This document shows positions 8,306 through 17,900 of a stretch of 64,000 nt of DNA, piece by piece. A program made the position numbers and the translations under genes. The number at the start of each line of letters is the position of its first letter. Positions within the stretch are counted from its first letter, which is position 1. The notes under the pieces were generated by a model. That model was not told the origin of the DNA, searched no databases, and saw nothing but the letters and a program-made list of their open reading frames with translations. The stretch is from Collimonas sp. OK607. Its GTDB lineage: Bacteria; Pseudomonadota; Gammaproteobacteria; Burkholderiales; Burkholderiaceae_D. The stretch spans positions 62,001 to 126,000 of the forward strand of contig NZ_FOKF01000001.1 of the NCBI RefSeq assembly GCF_900111995.1. Reading direction: 5' to 3'.

Positions 8306-8869
8306 ATGACTACTACAAAAAAAATGTCTGAACGTTTGATCAAGAAGTATCCGAATCGTCGCCTGTACGATACGCAAACCAGTTCATACATTACCCTGGC
8401 AGACGTCAAGCAACTGGTGCTGGACAACGAGGAGTTCGTTGTGCTGGACGCCAAGACCGACGACGATCTGACGCGCAGCATCCTGCTGCAGATTATTCTG
8501 GAAGAAGAGTCAAACGGCACTCCTATGTTTTCCAGTGCGGCGCTGTCGCAAATCATTCGCTACTACGGTCACGCAATGCAGGGGATGATGGGCTCGTACC
8601 TGGAAAAAAATATCCAGGCTTTCATCGATATCCAGAACAAGCTGACTGAAAATTCCAAGGGGCTTTACGAAGGCAAACCTTTCAGCCCGGAGATGTGGGC
8701 GCAGTTCATGAATGTCCAGGGACCGATGATGCAGGGCATGATGAGCAACTACATCGAACAGAGCAAAGGCTTGTTCGTCCAGATGCAGGAACAGATGCAA
8801 AACCAGACCAAGAACATGTTCGGCACCTTCCCGTTTGCGCCGCCACCGCCGGACAAGACAAAAAAATAA
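8306..8869 (+). CDS. phaR: Polyhydroxyalkanoate synthesis repressor PhaR
   Basis: 187 aa. The N-terminal PHB/PHA accumulation DNA-binding domain contains the near-invariant IKKYPNRRLYDTQTSSYITL. A PhbF-type central domain (EEESNGTPMFSS, YYGHAMQGMMGSYLE) and a Gln/Met-rich, coiled-coil-like tail follow. PhaR binds granules and DNA; when granule surface is available it leaves the promoters of phasin genes and of its own gene. The ATG at 8306 is taken as start; the ATG at 8324 (MSERLIKKYPN) is an alternative. It ends the pha gene set, with rimO downstream. Confidence 0.95.
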   Translation: MTTTKKMSERLIKKYPNRRLYDTQTSSYITLADVKQLVLDNEEFVVLDAKTDDDLTRSILLQIILEEESNGTPMFSSAALSQIIRYYGHAMQGMMGSYLEKNIQAFIDIQNKLTENSKGLYEGKPFSPEMWAQFMNVQGPMMQGMMSNYIEQSKGLFVQMQEQMQNQTKNMFGTFPFAPPPPDKTKK

Positions 8870-8973
8870 TCATTCCGAGTGCACCCTGTAGCAGGTTTTA
8901 GACCGGCGCAGGGTAACCATGGCATTGGAAGGGGTACAATAGCGACTTTGCTTTGACCCTACCTCCTGTCATC

Positions 8974-10368
8974 ATGTCCAATGTTATTCCCGCAGCGCCT
9001 GCTGCACCAGCCACCGCACGAGCCGCCGCCCCCAAAGTAGGTTTCGTGTCCCTTGGTTGCCCTAAGGCACTAGTCGACTCAGAACAGATCCTGACCCAGT
9101 TGCGCGCGGAAGGTTATGAAACTGCCAAGTCGTATGAAGGCGCCGATCTGGTGATTGTCAACACTTGCGGCTTTATCGACGCTGCGGTGCAAGAGTCGCT
9201 GGACGCCATCGGCGAAGCCCTGAGTGAAAACGGCAAAGTCATTGTGACAGGCTGCCTGGGTGCCAAAAAGGATGCTGACGGCGACGATATCATCCAGAAG
9301 ATCCATCCAAAGGTATTGGAAGTCACCGGTCCGCATGCGGTCGGTGAAGTCATGTTTGCGGTGCATAAGCATCTGCCTAAGCCACATGCGCCGTTCCTCG
9401 ATCTGCTGCCGCCGCAAGGCATCAAGCTGACACCCAAGCATTTCGCCTACCTGAAAATTTCGGAAGGCTGCAATCATCGTTGCAGTTTTTGCATCATTCC
9501 ATCGATGCGCGGCGACCTGGTGTCGCGGCCGATCGCCGATATCATGCTGGAAGCCGAAAACCTGTTCAAGGCCGGCGTCAAAGAGTTGCTGGTGATTTCG
9601 CAAGACACCAGCGCCTACGGCGTCGACGTCAAGTTCCGCATGGGTTTCTGGAACGGCAAGCCGGTCAAGACGCATATGACGCAGCTGGTTACCGCGCTGG
9701 GCGAACTGGCTGCGCAATACGGCGCCTGGGTGCGTCTGCACTATGTATATCCTTACCCGCACGTCGACCAGATCATTCCGCTGATGGCGGAAGGCAAGGT
9801 GTTGCCATATCTGGACGTACCGCTGCAACATGCCCATCCCGATGTGTTGAAACGCATGAAGCGTCCGGCCAGCGGCGAAAAAAATATCGAGCGGATTCAA
9901 GCCTGGCGCGCAATGTGTCCGGACCTGACGATTCGCTCAACCTTCATCGCCGGCTTCCCGGGCGAAACCGATGCAGAGTTCGAATACCTGCTGGACTTCC
10001 TTAAAGAAGCGGAAATCGACCGCCTCGGCTGTTTCGCCTACTCGCCGGTAGAAGGTGCGACCGCCAATGCGCTGGATAATCCGGTTCCGGAAGAACTGCG
10101 CGAAGAGCGCCGCGGTCGTGTGATGCAGCTGCAAGAAGAAATTTCCAAGAAGCGCCTGCAAGCCAAAGTCGGCAAGACCATGCGCGTGCTGATCGATGAA
10201 GTCGATCGCAATGGCGGTGTCGGCCGTTCCAGCGCCGATGCGCCGGAAATCGATGGCGTGGTCTATGTCAAGCCGCCGTATGAGCCGCACAAGAAACTGG
10301 TGGTTGGCGAGTTTGTCGATGTCACCATCACTGCCTCCGACGCACATGATTTGTGGGCCGCTGCATGA
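8974..10368 (+). CDS. rimO: Ribosomal protein S12 methylthiotransferase RimO
   Basis: 464 aa from the ATG at 8974; a TTG 21 bases upstream is in frame but less likely. Domain order is UPF0004 ([33 protein letters not shown], supplying three cluster-binding Cys), a radical SAM domain with CxxxCxxC at Cys166, Cys170 and Cys173 ([10 protein letters not shown]), and a C-terminal TRAM domain. It adds a methylthio group to the conserved Asp of S12 using two [4Fe-4S] clusters. The Cys-Pro-Lys-Ala form distinguishes RimO from MiaB. The following gene starts inside its stop (ATGATG). Confidence 0.96.
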   Translation: MSNVIPAAPAAPATARAAAPKVGFVSLGCPKALVDSEQILTQLRAEGYETAKSYEGADLVIVNTCGFIDAAVQESLDAIGEALSENGKVIVTGCLGAKKDADGDDIIQKIHPKVLEVTGPHAVGEVMFAVHKHLPKPHAPFLDLLPPQGIKLTPKHFAYLKISEGCNHRCSFCIIPSMRGDLVSRPIADIMLEAENLFKAGVKELLVISQDTSAYGVDVKFRMGFWNGKPVKTHMTQLVTALGELAAQYGAWVRLHYVYPYPHVDQIIPLMAEGKVLPYLDVPLQHAHPDVLKRMKRPASGEKNIERIQAWRAMCPDLTIRSTFIAGFPGETDAEFEYLLDFLKEAEIDRLGCFAYSPVEGATANALDNPVPEELREERRGRVMQLQEEISKKRLQAKVGKTMRVLIDEVDRNGGVGRSSADAPEIDGVVYVKPPYEPHKKLVVGEFVDVTITASDAHDLWAAA

Positions 10369-10847
10369 TGTCAGGGGAGGCAGGGAAGTTTGCTACGGCG
10401 CTGATGTTGGTGCTTGGGTTTGCTTCCGCTCCGGTATTTGCGGGCAATGTTAATGTTGGCACTGAGGTTGGTACTAAGGTCGCCACCGATGTCGCCACTG
10501 CCCCGATAGCGGCAACGGCAGGGCAGAATTTGTTCGCCAAGCCGCTGACCTTACGTGGCAAGCTGGGCGATGTGCAGATCGAAATGCATTTGCAATTGAA
10601 GCCGGATCCGACCGAGGGTATTCAGGGTACTTATACGATTGACGGTCAATCCGCCAAAATCCTGCTGGCCGGCGAATCGGAAAACACCGATGTCATCATG
10701 GAAGAATCCATCAATGGCAAAGATGTCTCCGGCGAGTGGGCTGGGCAGCTGGTCGGTAATACCTTCAGCGGCACCTGGTCCACCACCGACGACGCGGTGA
10801 CTAAACCCTTTGTGTTGACTGTCCTGACCGCCAAATCGGCTAAGTAA
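10365..10847 (+). CDS. Small secreted protein of unknown function
   Basis: About 160 aa. The ATG at 10365 overlaps the rimO TGA; a second ATG follows directly and a GTG lies at 10353. The N-terminus is a signal peptide ([20 protein letters not shown], then a probable cleavage before GNV). The mature part has alternating polar/hydrophobic strands ([53 protein letters not shown]), suggesting a beta-sandwich or lipocalin-like periplasmic domain. No catalytic motif was seen and I do not recognise a named family. Coupled to rimO by overlap, though a shared function is not implied. Confidence 0.7.
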   Translation: MMSGEAGKFATALMLVLGFASAPVFAGNVNVGTEVGTKVATDVATAPIAATAGQNLFAKPLTLRGKLGDVQIEMHLQLKPDPTEGIQGTYTIDGQSAKILLAGESENTDVIMEESINGKDVSGEWAGQLVGNTFSGTWSTTDDAVTKPFVLTVLTAKSAK

Positions 10848-10879
10848 ATCCTGCTCGTTTAACTTGCTTACTATTGAAC

Positions 10880-12043
10880 ATGGCAAAAAAGAACCCTCAA
10901 ACCGCATTGATGCACAGCGAATATAGCGCTCCCGCAGGTTTTGATGCTTTCCCGGTGGCGATTCATCACGCTTCCACGGTGCTGTTCAAGAATGTCGCTG
11001 CGATGCGCGCCCGTGACTGGCAGGAAAAGAGCAGTTATACCTACGGCCTGCACGGCACGCCAACCTCATTCACATTGGAAGCGCGCCTGGCTGAAATCGA
11101 AGGCGGCCAGCATTGCCTGCTCGCACCGAGTGGCCTGGCGGCGATCACAATGATTGATCTGGCCCTGCTAAAGAGCGGTGACGATGTGCTGCTGCCAGAC
11201 AACGTATATAACCCGAATCGCGATCTGAACAACTGGCTGGCCAATGATTTCGGCATTACGGCCCGTTATTACGATCCTTTGATCGGCGCCGGCATTACAG
11301 ATCTGATCCAGCCGAATACACGCTTGATCTGGACCGAAGCGCCGGGTTCGGTATCGATGGAAGTACCGGATCTTCCTGCTATTTGTGCCGCTGCGCATGC
11401 CAAAGGCGCGCTGGTGGCAATCGACAATACCTGGTCTGCCGGCCTGGCTTTGCGCGCGTTCGATCTTGGCGTCGATATCGTGATGCAAGCATTGACCAAG
11501 TACCAGTCGGGCGGATCGGATGTGCTGATGGGCGCCGTGATTACCCGGGATGCCACGCTGAATCAACGCTTGCAGACCGCGCACATGCGGCTGGGTTTCG
11601 GGGTCGGCATGGACGATGCCTATCTGGTGTTGCGCAGCCTGCCAACCATGAAGCTGCGTTTTGAAGCGCACGATGCAGCGGCACGTACAGTCGCTGCCTG
11701 GTTGAAGCAGCAGCCACAGATTAGCAAGGTGTTGCATCCGGCTTTTGCGGATTGCCCCGGGCATGAAACCTGGAAGCGCGACTTTACCGGAGCGGGTGGT
11801 TTGTTCTCGGTGCTGTTCGATGCGCGTTATGCAGAAGAGCAGACTGACCGTTTCGTCGATAGCCTGAAATTATTCAAGATCGGCTATAGCTGGGGTGGTG
11901 CAAACAGCCTTTGTGTTCCTTACCGGATCCAGGGCATGCGGAAAAATTGGCAGGACCAGGGTGTATTGGTACGTTTCAATATCGGCCTGGAAGATCCGCA
12001 GGATTTGATTGCCGATATCGAGCAAGCTTTTGCTGTTATGTAG
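10880..12043 (+). CDS. metC: Cystathionine beta-lyase (Cys/Met metabolism PLP enzyme)
   Basis: 387 aa fold-type I PLP enzyme. Features of the Cys/Met metabolism family are YTYGLHGTPT near the N-terminus, PSGLAAI for phosphate contact, an Asp in AIDNTWSAG, and the Schiff-base Lys207 in ALTKYQSGGSDVLMG (compare Lys210 of E. coli MetC). The YSWGGANSL segment near the C-terminus is also characteristic of MetC. It converts cystathionine to homocysteine, pyruvate and ammonia. The ATG at 10880 is preferred over an in-frame TTG at 10874. A related gamma-lyase or synthase activity cannot be excluded from sequence alone. Confidence 0.86.
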   Translation: MAKKNPQTALMHSEYSAPAGFDAFPVAIHHASTVLFKNVAAMRARDWQEKSSYTYGLHGTPTSFTLEARLAEIEGGQHCLLAPSGLAAITMIDLALLKSGDDVLLPDNVYNPNRDLNNWLANDFGITARYYDPLIGAGITDLIQPNTRLIWTEAPGSVSMEVPDLPAICAAAHAKGALVAIDNTWSAGLALRAFDLGVDIVMQALTKYQSGGSDVLMGAVITRDATLNQRLQTAHMRLGFGVGMDDAYLVLRSLPTMKLRFEAHDAAARTVAAWLKQQPQISKVLHPAFADCPGHETWKRDFTGAGGLFSVLFDARYAEEQTDRFVDSLKLFKIGYSWGGANSLCVPYRIQGMRKNWQDQGVLVRFNIGLEDPQDLIADIEQAFAVM

Positions 12044-12072
12044 ACAGTTGCGCATCGACGACATAGTGATCT

Positions 12073-12262
12073 GAGGTCAGTCAACTTTCGCAGGCTTTAT
12101 CGCGAAACTTGACTCTGACCCCACATCACGGGTACGGAGTAAGGTAGTTCACTTATCGGCGCTTTGTTTCTTTGCGTTTTACCACTTCTGCTCCGTGGTC
12201 CACTAAGCGGGGTCAGAGTGAAGTTTCGGCGGTGGGGCATCCCGAAAGTTCACTCTGACCCC
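12073..12262. repeat. Two REP-like hairpins (family A) in a 308-bp gene-free gap
   Basis: The gap 12044-12351 has no gene. It holds two inverted pairs sharing the core GGGGTCAGAGTGAA-CTTTCG. The first pair is degenerate (arms 12073-12090 and 12103-12122). The second is almost perfect (arms 12209-12228 and 12243-12262, one mismatch) around a 14-nt loop. The repeated, hairpin-forming, intergenic character is that of REP/BIME elements moved by RAYT transposases; no RAYT gene is in the window. Convergent flanking genes (metC + and the methyltransferase -) suit such an element. Confidence 0.7.
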
Positions 12263-12351
12263 GGTTAGTTCGTGCTGCTTGTCGCATAGACTGTAAAAAC
12301 CATTCAAAAAAGCGGGCGTTACTATTCTGCCTTGCCCATCCTACGAGTTCT

Positions 12352-13119
12352 TCAATTTTTTTCAAGCAGGTAGTAGCCAAATCCGAGCGTAGCTTTGCCT
12401 GACTCCAGATAGCTGTCGTACCAGCGCTGGGCTCGTTCGCTAAAGACTACCGCATCCGGGTCCTCCGGGTGCGTTGCTACATGGCGCATCATTGCCCGGT
12501 AGTACATGCCTTCATACTGATCCCATTCATCGTCGCTACTCACCGCTGATGTCAGCAACTTGTAGCCATTTGCCAGCGCACGGCTAACGTTCTGCTCGTG
12601 ACTGGTGAGTTCATCACGCGTTGCGCCGAGCATGGCGAGGTACTGCTCTGACGGAGATTGTTTCCAATAACCTTCGCCAGTCAGAAGTAAGCCGCCGGGT
12701 TTGAGCCATTGCCAGCAGGTGGCGAGAGAGCGATCAAAGCCGCCGAATACGTGGCTCGATCCAATGCAAAGAATGGCGTCGTAACCGGTTGCCGGCGGCG
12801 GATGGTGCTCTACCTGGCTTTCGACAAGGGTCAGGCGGTCGTCGCCCGGATTGCTACTGGCCCATGCATTTGATGCTTCGGTAAGGAACCGCGTATTGAT
12901 ATCCACGCCGACGCCACGGACCGAGGCCGGCGCCGATTGCAACAGATCACGCAGCAGTGCGGCTTTACCGCATCCGGCATCCAGCACCAAGGCGTCGGGC
13001 GTCAGCTGCAACGCAGCTAATAGCGTGCTGGCTTTAGCAGGCGAAAGAGGGCAGCAATAGCGATGGTCGCTATGCGCGATAGTCGTGTATTTGAATTGAT
13101 CTTGCGAGGAAGTGGACAT
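12352..13119 (-). CDS. Class I SAM-dependent methyltransferase
   Basis: 255 aa. Motif I of the Rossmann methyltransferases is VLDAGCGKAALL near residue 45; the post-I acidic residue is in GVGVDINTRF, and motif II/III lies around YDAILCIGSSHVFGG with LKPGGLLLTGEGYW. This is the layout of small-molecule methyltransferases of the UbiE/Methyltransf_25 type. The substrate is not apparent. It is the last gene of a minus-strand group with the GNAT and the Tic20-like protein; only 3 bases separate it from the GNAT stop. Confidence 0.8.
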   Translation of the reverse strand: MSTSSQDQFKYTTIAHSDHRYCCPLSPAKASTLLAALQLTPDALVLDAGCGKAALLRDLLQSAPASVRGVGVDINTRFLTEASNAWASSNPGDDRLTLVESQVEHHPPPATGYDAILCIGSSHVFGGFDRSLATCWQWLKPGGLLLTGEGYWKQSPSEQYLAMLGATRDELTSHEQNVSRALANGYKLLTSAVSSDDEWDQYEGMYYRAMMRHVATHPEDPDAVVFSERAQRWYDSYLESGKATLGFGYYLLEKN

Positions 13120-13122
13120 GCG

Positions 13123-13644
13123 TCAGCCCAGGCATTGCAACATATAGATGGCACTTTCCTGGCTGGCCGATACTTGATAACTGGCGAGATTTTCCCTGGC
13201 CGGGGAGTGCGTTACATCTACCGCTGAATAGCCCAGCGCGCCCCAAAATTTTTGCGACTGCTGTACCGATACCAGCGCACTCCAGCGCATGCCAGATTCG
13301 CGCGCGTGTTTCAACGCAGCCGCCACCAGAACATTACCTGCTTGCCGGCCCCGCGCGTCTGGCGCTACCGCCAGGTCGTGCAGGTACAGGCAATTCGGCG
13401 TTGCTGCAATCTTGAACGGCTGGTCCAGCGCCGTGACCACATCTTTATTCGAAGGATAACTGAACAGATACGCAGCCGGATCGTGTTCCTGCGTCGACCA
13501 TACCCAGCAAGTGGCTGGTGTCAGGTCGAGGCGGGCGCGGAACACGGCTTCCGACTCTTGCATGAGCGAGGGATAACATTCCGCCTGGATGCGCATCACG
13601 GCAGGAATGTCATGCTCAGACATGATTCTGACAGCTGAACTCAA
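13123..13644 (-). CDS. GNAT family N-acetyltransferase, TTG start
   Basis: 173 aa if translation starts at the TTG at 13644. The acetyl-CoA-binding region is LHDLAVAPDARGRQAGNVLVAAALKHA, the R/Q-x-x-G-x-G/A signature of GNATs, followed by FWGALGYSAVD. The ATG at 13623 (MSEHDIP) would delete the first beta strand (SSAVRIM), which aligns with the usual start of the fold. The TTG overlaps the TGA of the upstream gene (TTGA) with AAGG about 11 bases before it, so a coupled TTG start is the better model. Long N-terminal extensions of this frame overlap the neighbour and are not credible. Substrate unknown. Confidence 0.75.
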   Translation of the reverse strand: MSSAVRIMSEHDIPAVMRIQAECYPSLMQESEAVFRARLDLTPATCWVWSTQEHDPAAYLFSYPSNKDVVTALDQPFKIAATPNCLYLHDLAVAPDARGRQAGNVLVAAALKHARESGMRWSALVSVQQSQKFWGALGYSAVDVTHSPARENLASYQVSASQESAIYMLQCLG

Positions 13645-14003
13645 GCCGGCATCGCCTTGTTGTCGTTCAAATCTACCAGGCCCTTGATCAGGCGATAGGC
13701 TTTCCATAGCCACGCAATACCCCACACGGCGAAAGCCAGCGGGATGCCGATCACCGTCAGGAACAGGACGCCACCGACGAACATCCACAACAGATACCAC
13801 CAGAATGACCGAATTTGCCAATTGTGATGGCTATATACGAAAGTGTCCGCCGCATCCGAGCGTTTGACGTAATTGATGATCAGAGGGATCCAGGAAAATG
13901 CCCCGAGAGACAGCACCAGGCTGGCGGCGTGAAAGAGATAAAGCCACCAGGCAAGATTCTTCTCGGAGTGCAATTTGCTATCGAAAACCAATTCTTGTGC
14001 CAT
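13641..14003 (-). CDS. Tic20-like (DUF4870-type) small membrane protein
   Basis: 120 aa from the ATG at 14003, which has the Shine-Dalgarno AAAGGA at the right distance; the in-frame ATG at 14018 has none. Three hydrophobic helices are visible: LYLFHAASLVLSLGAFSWIPLII, SFWWYLLWMFVGGVLFLTVIGIPLAFAVW and a final WLWKAYRLIKGL. This is the pattern of the Tic20/DUF4870 family of short inner-membrane proteins of unknown role. It is upstream of and coupled to the GNAT gene. Confidence 0.8.
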   Translation of the reverse strand: MAQELVFDSKLHSEKNLAWWLYLFHAASLVLSLGAFSWIPLIINYVKRSDAADTFVYSHHNWQIRSFWWYLLWMFVGGVLFLTVIGIPLAFAVWGIAWLWKAYRLIKGLVDLNDNKAMPA

Positions 14004-14049
14004 GACTATCCTTTGCATTTTGTTAAGGGGGCGCTTATTTCAACAGCAA

Positions 14050-14910
14050 TCAAGCCAATATAGGCAAGATGCCATCTAAACCGACAAAATTCAAGGCCAC
14101 GCTGGCTTGCGCCCGCACCACCGGTTTGGCGCGGAAGGCTACCGACAGGCCGGCAATCTTCATCATGTTGAGGTCGTTGGCGCCGTCGCCCATGACGATG
14201 GCCTGGCTTGGGGCGATATTCAGCTCGGCGCAGACGCGCTCGACAGTCAGTTTCTTTTCCTCGGCGTTGACGATGCCGCCGACTACTTTGCCAGTCAGTT
14301 TGCCATCGACGATTTCAAGTACGTTGGAATGGGCGTAATCGAGTTCCAGGGCGGCTTTCATGCGATCGGTAAAGAAGGTGAAGCCGCCGGAAACCAGCAA
14401 GGTCTTGATGCCGGCAGCCTTGACTGCGGCCAGCATGTTTTCTGCCCCCGGCGATAGTTGCAGCCGTTCGTCAAACACCCGTTGCAACGCCGAAGCATCC
14501 AGGCCTTTGAGCAAGGCCACGCGTCGGGTCAGGCTTTCGTTGAACTCGATTTCGCCACGCATCGCTGCTTCGGTAATTGCCGAGACTTGCGGCTTCAAAC
14601 CTTGCATGTCGGCGATTTCATCGATGCATTCGATGGTGATCAATGTCGAGTCCATGTCCATTGCCAGCAACTTGAAATCACCTAGTTTCGCGCCCGGTTC
14701 AGGTGCCGATGGCAGCCAGGCGCAGTCGATCCCGACGCCGTAGCAGGCAGTGTCAATCAGCGCCTTCAAGCCTTCAGAATACGCGACGTCGTCACAACGC
14801 CATGCATGGCGGCCGCCGCTGCTTATATCTGTGGCGGTAACGTCAGCCAGGTTGGCGATACGGTCAATGGCGTTGCGTTCTGCGCTCAGGCTTTGCAAGA
14901 TGAGGTTCAT
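14050..14910 (-). CDS. serB: Phosphoserine phosphatase SerB
   Basis: 286 aa HAD phosphatase. Motif I is DMDSTLI, whose first Asp is the nucleophile. IECIDEIAD and the cap-region EFNESLTRRVALLKG follow, then motif II LLVSGGFTFFTD, the conserved Lys, and motif III VMGDGANDLNMM. The N-terminal about 75 residues are a reduced, ACT-like region, as in other betaproteobacterial SerB proteins. It catalyses the last step of serine synthesis. It ends 46 bases before the Tic20-like gene start and lies directly downstream of mfd on the same strand. Confidence 0.95.
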   Translation of the reverse strand: MNLILQSLSAERNAIDRIANLADVTATDISSGGRHAWRCDDVAYSEGLKALIDTACYGVGIDCAWLPSAPEPGAKLGDFKLLAMDMDSTLITIECIDEIADMQGLKPQVSAITEAAMRGEIEFNESLTRRVALLKGLDASALQRVFDERLQLSPGAENMLAAVKAAGIKTLLVSGGFTFFTDRMKAALELDYAHSNVLEIVDGKLTGKVVGGIVNAEEKKLTVERVCAELNIAPSQAIVMGDGANDLNMMKIAGLSVAFRAKPVVRAQASVALNFVGLDGILPILA

Positions 14911-14955
14911 GTGTCTGTATGGCTTTATGAAAATTTAAATAATTGAATAACGATG

Positions 14956-17900
14956 CTATCCCGCCAGGGCCTTGATGGTGGCCTTGACCTGCGTCAGGCG
15001 CGCCGCCAGGTCGGGCATGTTGACTGTGATCCGCAACTTGTCCTGGCCGTTGAGCTTGATATGGCGGTTTTTTTGAATCAGTTCGATGATGCGCATGGCG
15101 TCGATCGGCGGATTCGGTATGAACTGCAGCAGGGCGGAGTCGGTGTGGGCGTCGATCTTGACGATGCCTATCGATTTGGCGGCAATCCGCAGGCGATGGG
15201 TTTCGATCAGGGCTTTAGCCGGATCCGGCAACTTGCCGAAACGATCGATCAATTCCTCCTGCAGGTCGTCGATCTTGTCTTGCGCGTTGCAATTGGCCAA
15301 CCGCTTGTAGATCGATAACCGTTCGTGCACGTCGCCGCAATAGTCCGCGGGCAGCAAGGCCGGCACGTGCAAATTGATTTCGGTGGTGGTCGACAGCGGC
15401 GCCGCCAGATCCGGCTCCTTGCCGTTCTTCAATGAACGCACGGCTTCGTTGAGCATGTCGGAATACAGCTGGAAGCCGATCTCTTGCATTTCTCCGGACT
15501 GGTTTTCACCCAGCACCTCACCGGCGCCGCGGATTTCCAGGTCGTGCATGGCCAGGTAGAAGCCGCTGCCGAGTTCTTCCATCTGCTGGATTGCATCCAG
15601 CCGGCGCTGCGCCAGTTTGGTCAAGCCCTGGACGTCATGCACCAGCAGGTAAGCATAGGCCTGGTGATGCGAACGGCCAACCCGGCCGCGCAACTGATGC
15701 AGCTGGGCCAGGCCGAACTTGTCGGCGCGATGCATGATGATGGTGTTGGCAGTTGGAACGTCGATACCGGTTTCGATAATGGTCGTACACAGCAGGATGT
15801 TAAAGCGCTGGGCAACGAAATCGCGCATCACTTTTTCCAGGTCGCGTTCGTGCATCTGGCCGTGGGCGATGGCGATGCGCGCTTCCGGCAACAGCTCTTC
15901 CAGCATCGCCTTGCGGTTCTGGATGGTATCGACTTCGTTATGCAGGAAGTAGACCTGGCCGCCGCGCTTCAATTCGCGCAAACAGGCTTCGCGAATGGTC
16001 GATTCGCCTTCGCTGCGGACGAAAGTCTTGATGGCCAGGCGTTTTTGCGGCGCGGTGGCGATGATGGAGAACTCACGCAAGCCTTCCAGCGCCATCCCCA
16101 ACGTACGCGGGATCGGCGTGGCGGTCAGCGTCAAGACGTCGACTTCGGCCCGCAACGCCTTCAGCGCTTCTTTCTGCCGCACGCCAAACCGGTGCTCTTC
16201 ATCGATGATCACCAGTCCGAGGCGTGAGAACTTGATGTCGTCGGATAATAATTTGTGGGTGCCGATTACTATATCCAGTGTGCCGTCGGCCATGCCTTTG
16301 ATCGCTTGCGTGACTTCCTTGCCGGAGCGGAAACGCGACAGTTCGGCGATTTTTACCGGCCAGTCGGCAAAGCGGTCGGCGAAGGTTTGCGCGTGCTGTT
16401 CCGCCAACAAAGTAGTCGGCGCCAGGATCGCGACCTGTTTGCCGCCGAGCACGGCGACAAACGCCGCGCGCAACGCGACCTCGGTCTTGCCGAAGCCGAC
16501 ATCGCCGCAAATCAAACGGTCCATCGGCTTGCCGCTGGTCATGTCCTGGATCACGGCATTGATCGCCGCAGCCTGGTCGACCGTTTCTTCAAAGCCGAAA
16601 CTTTCAGAGAAAGCCTCGTAATCGTGCGCTGAATATTCGAACGCATGCCCTTGGCGCAAGGCGCGCCGCGCATACAAATTCAATAACTCTGCGGCGGTGT
16701 CGCGTACCTGTTGCGCGGCTTTGCGCTTGGCTTTTTCCCACTGCCCGGAACCGAGCGCATGCAGCGGCGCATCTTCGGGCGAGGCGCCGGAATAACGCGA
16801 AATCACATGCAGTTGCGATACCGGCACGTATAACTTGGTGTCCTTGGCGTATTCCAGATGCAGGAATTCGGTCTCGCCTTCGCCCAGATCCATGCTGAGC
16901 AAGCCCATGTAACGGCCGATACCGTGATTGATATGCACCACCGGATCGCCGATCTTGAGTTCGGACAGGTCGCGCACCATCGATTCGACCTGGGTCGCGC
17001 CTTCCTGTTTCTTCTTGCCGATGCGGCGACCGGAGCCGGCGTACAGTTCGGTTTCCGTGACGAAGATAAACTGCGGCAATTCAAAGCCTGCGTGCAAGGG
17101 CGCCACGCCCAGCATCAGCTTATGGGCAGAAGTGGCGAAATCGGCATAACCATCGCACAGCGCCAATGGTAAATCGTATTCGTTGAAATACTGCTGCAAG
17201 GTTTCGCGGCGGCCATTCGATTCGGCGCAGATCATCACGCGGCGGTCGCTTTGCAGCAGATAGGCGCGCAGATTGGTCAACGGATCGTCGATACGGCGAT
17301 TGACCGCGATATTGGGAATCGGCGCAGATAATTCGGAGGCCGCATCGCTCTGCTGAATCACCCAGCGGCCGTAAGGCTTGGTCAGGCTGAAGAAATTCTC
17401 GCCGGTCAGGAACAAGGCTTCCGGCGCCAGCAAAGGGCGTTCTCGATCCGACTTCAGGAATTTGTAGCGCGACTGGGTATCATTCCAGAAGCGCTGGATG
17501 GCGCCGTCGATATCGCCGACCAGGGCAAACGTCGCATCGGCCGGCAGATAGTCGAACAAGGTCGCCGTGTCTTCAAAAAACAGCGGCAGGTAATATTCGA
17601 TACCGGCCGAGGCGATGCCATTGCCGATGTCCTTGTATATCGCCGAACGCGACGGATCGCCTTCGAATACTTCACGCCAGCGGCTACGGAACGCCGAGCG
17701 TGCCGCCTCGTCCATCGGGAATTCGCGGCCCGGCAATAGCCGTACTTCCTTGACCGGATACAGCGAGCGCTGGGTGTCGGCGTCGAAGGTGCGTATGGTT
17801 TCGATGGCGTCGCCGAACAAGTCCAGCCGGTACGGTAACACCGAGCCCATCGGGAAAATATCGATCAAGCCGCCACGCACCGAATATTCGCCGGGTGACA

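Noticed and set aside
13123-13821. 232-aa version of the GNAT protein
   Set aside because: The extra N-terminus overlaps the Tic20-like gene in another frame and has no GNAT character.
15484-16227. 247-aa plus-strand open frame inside mfd
   Set aside because: Antisense shadow; mfd frame carries helicase motifs throughout.
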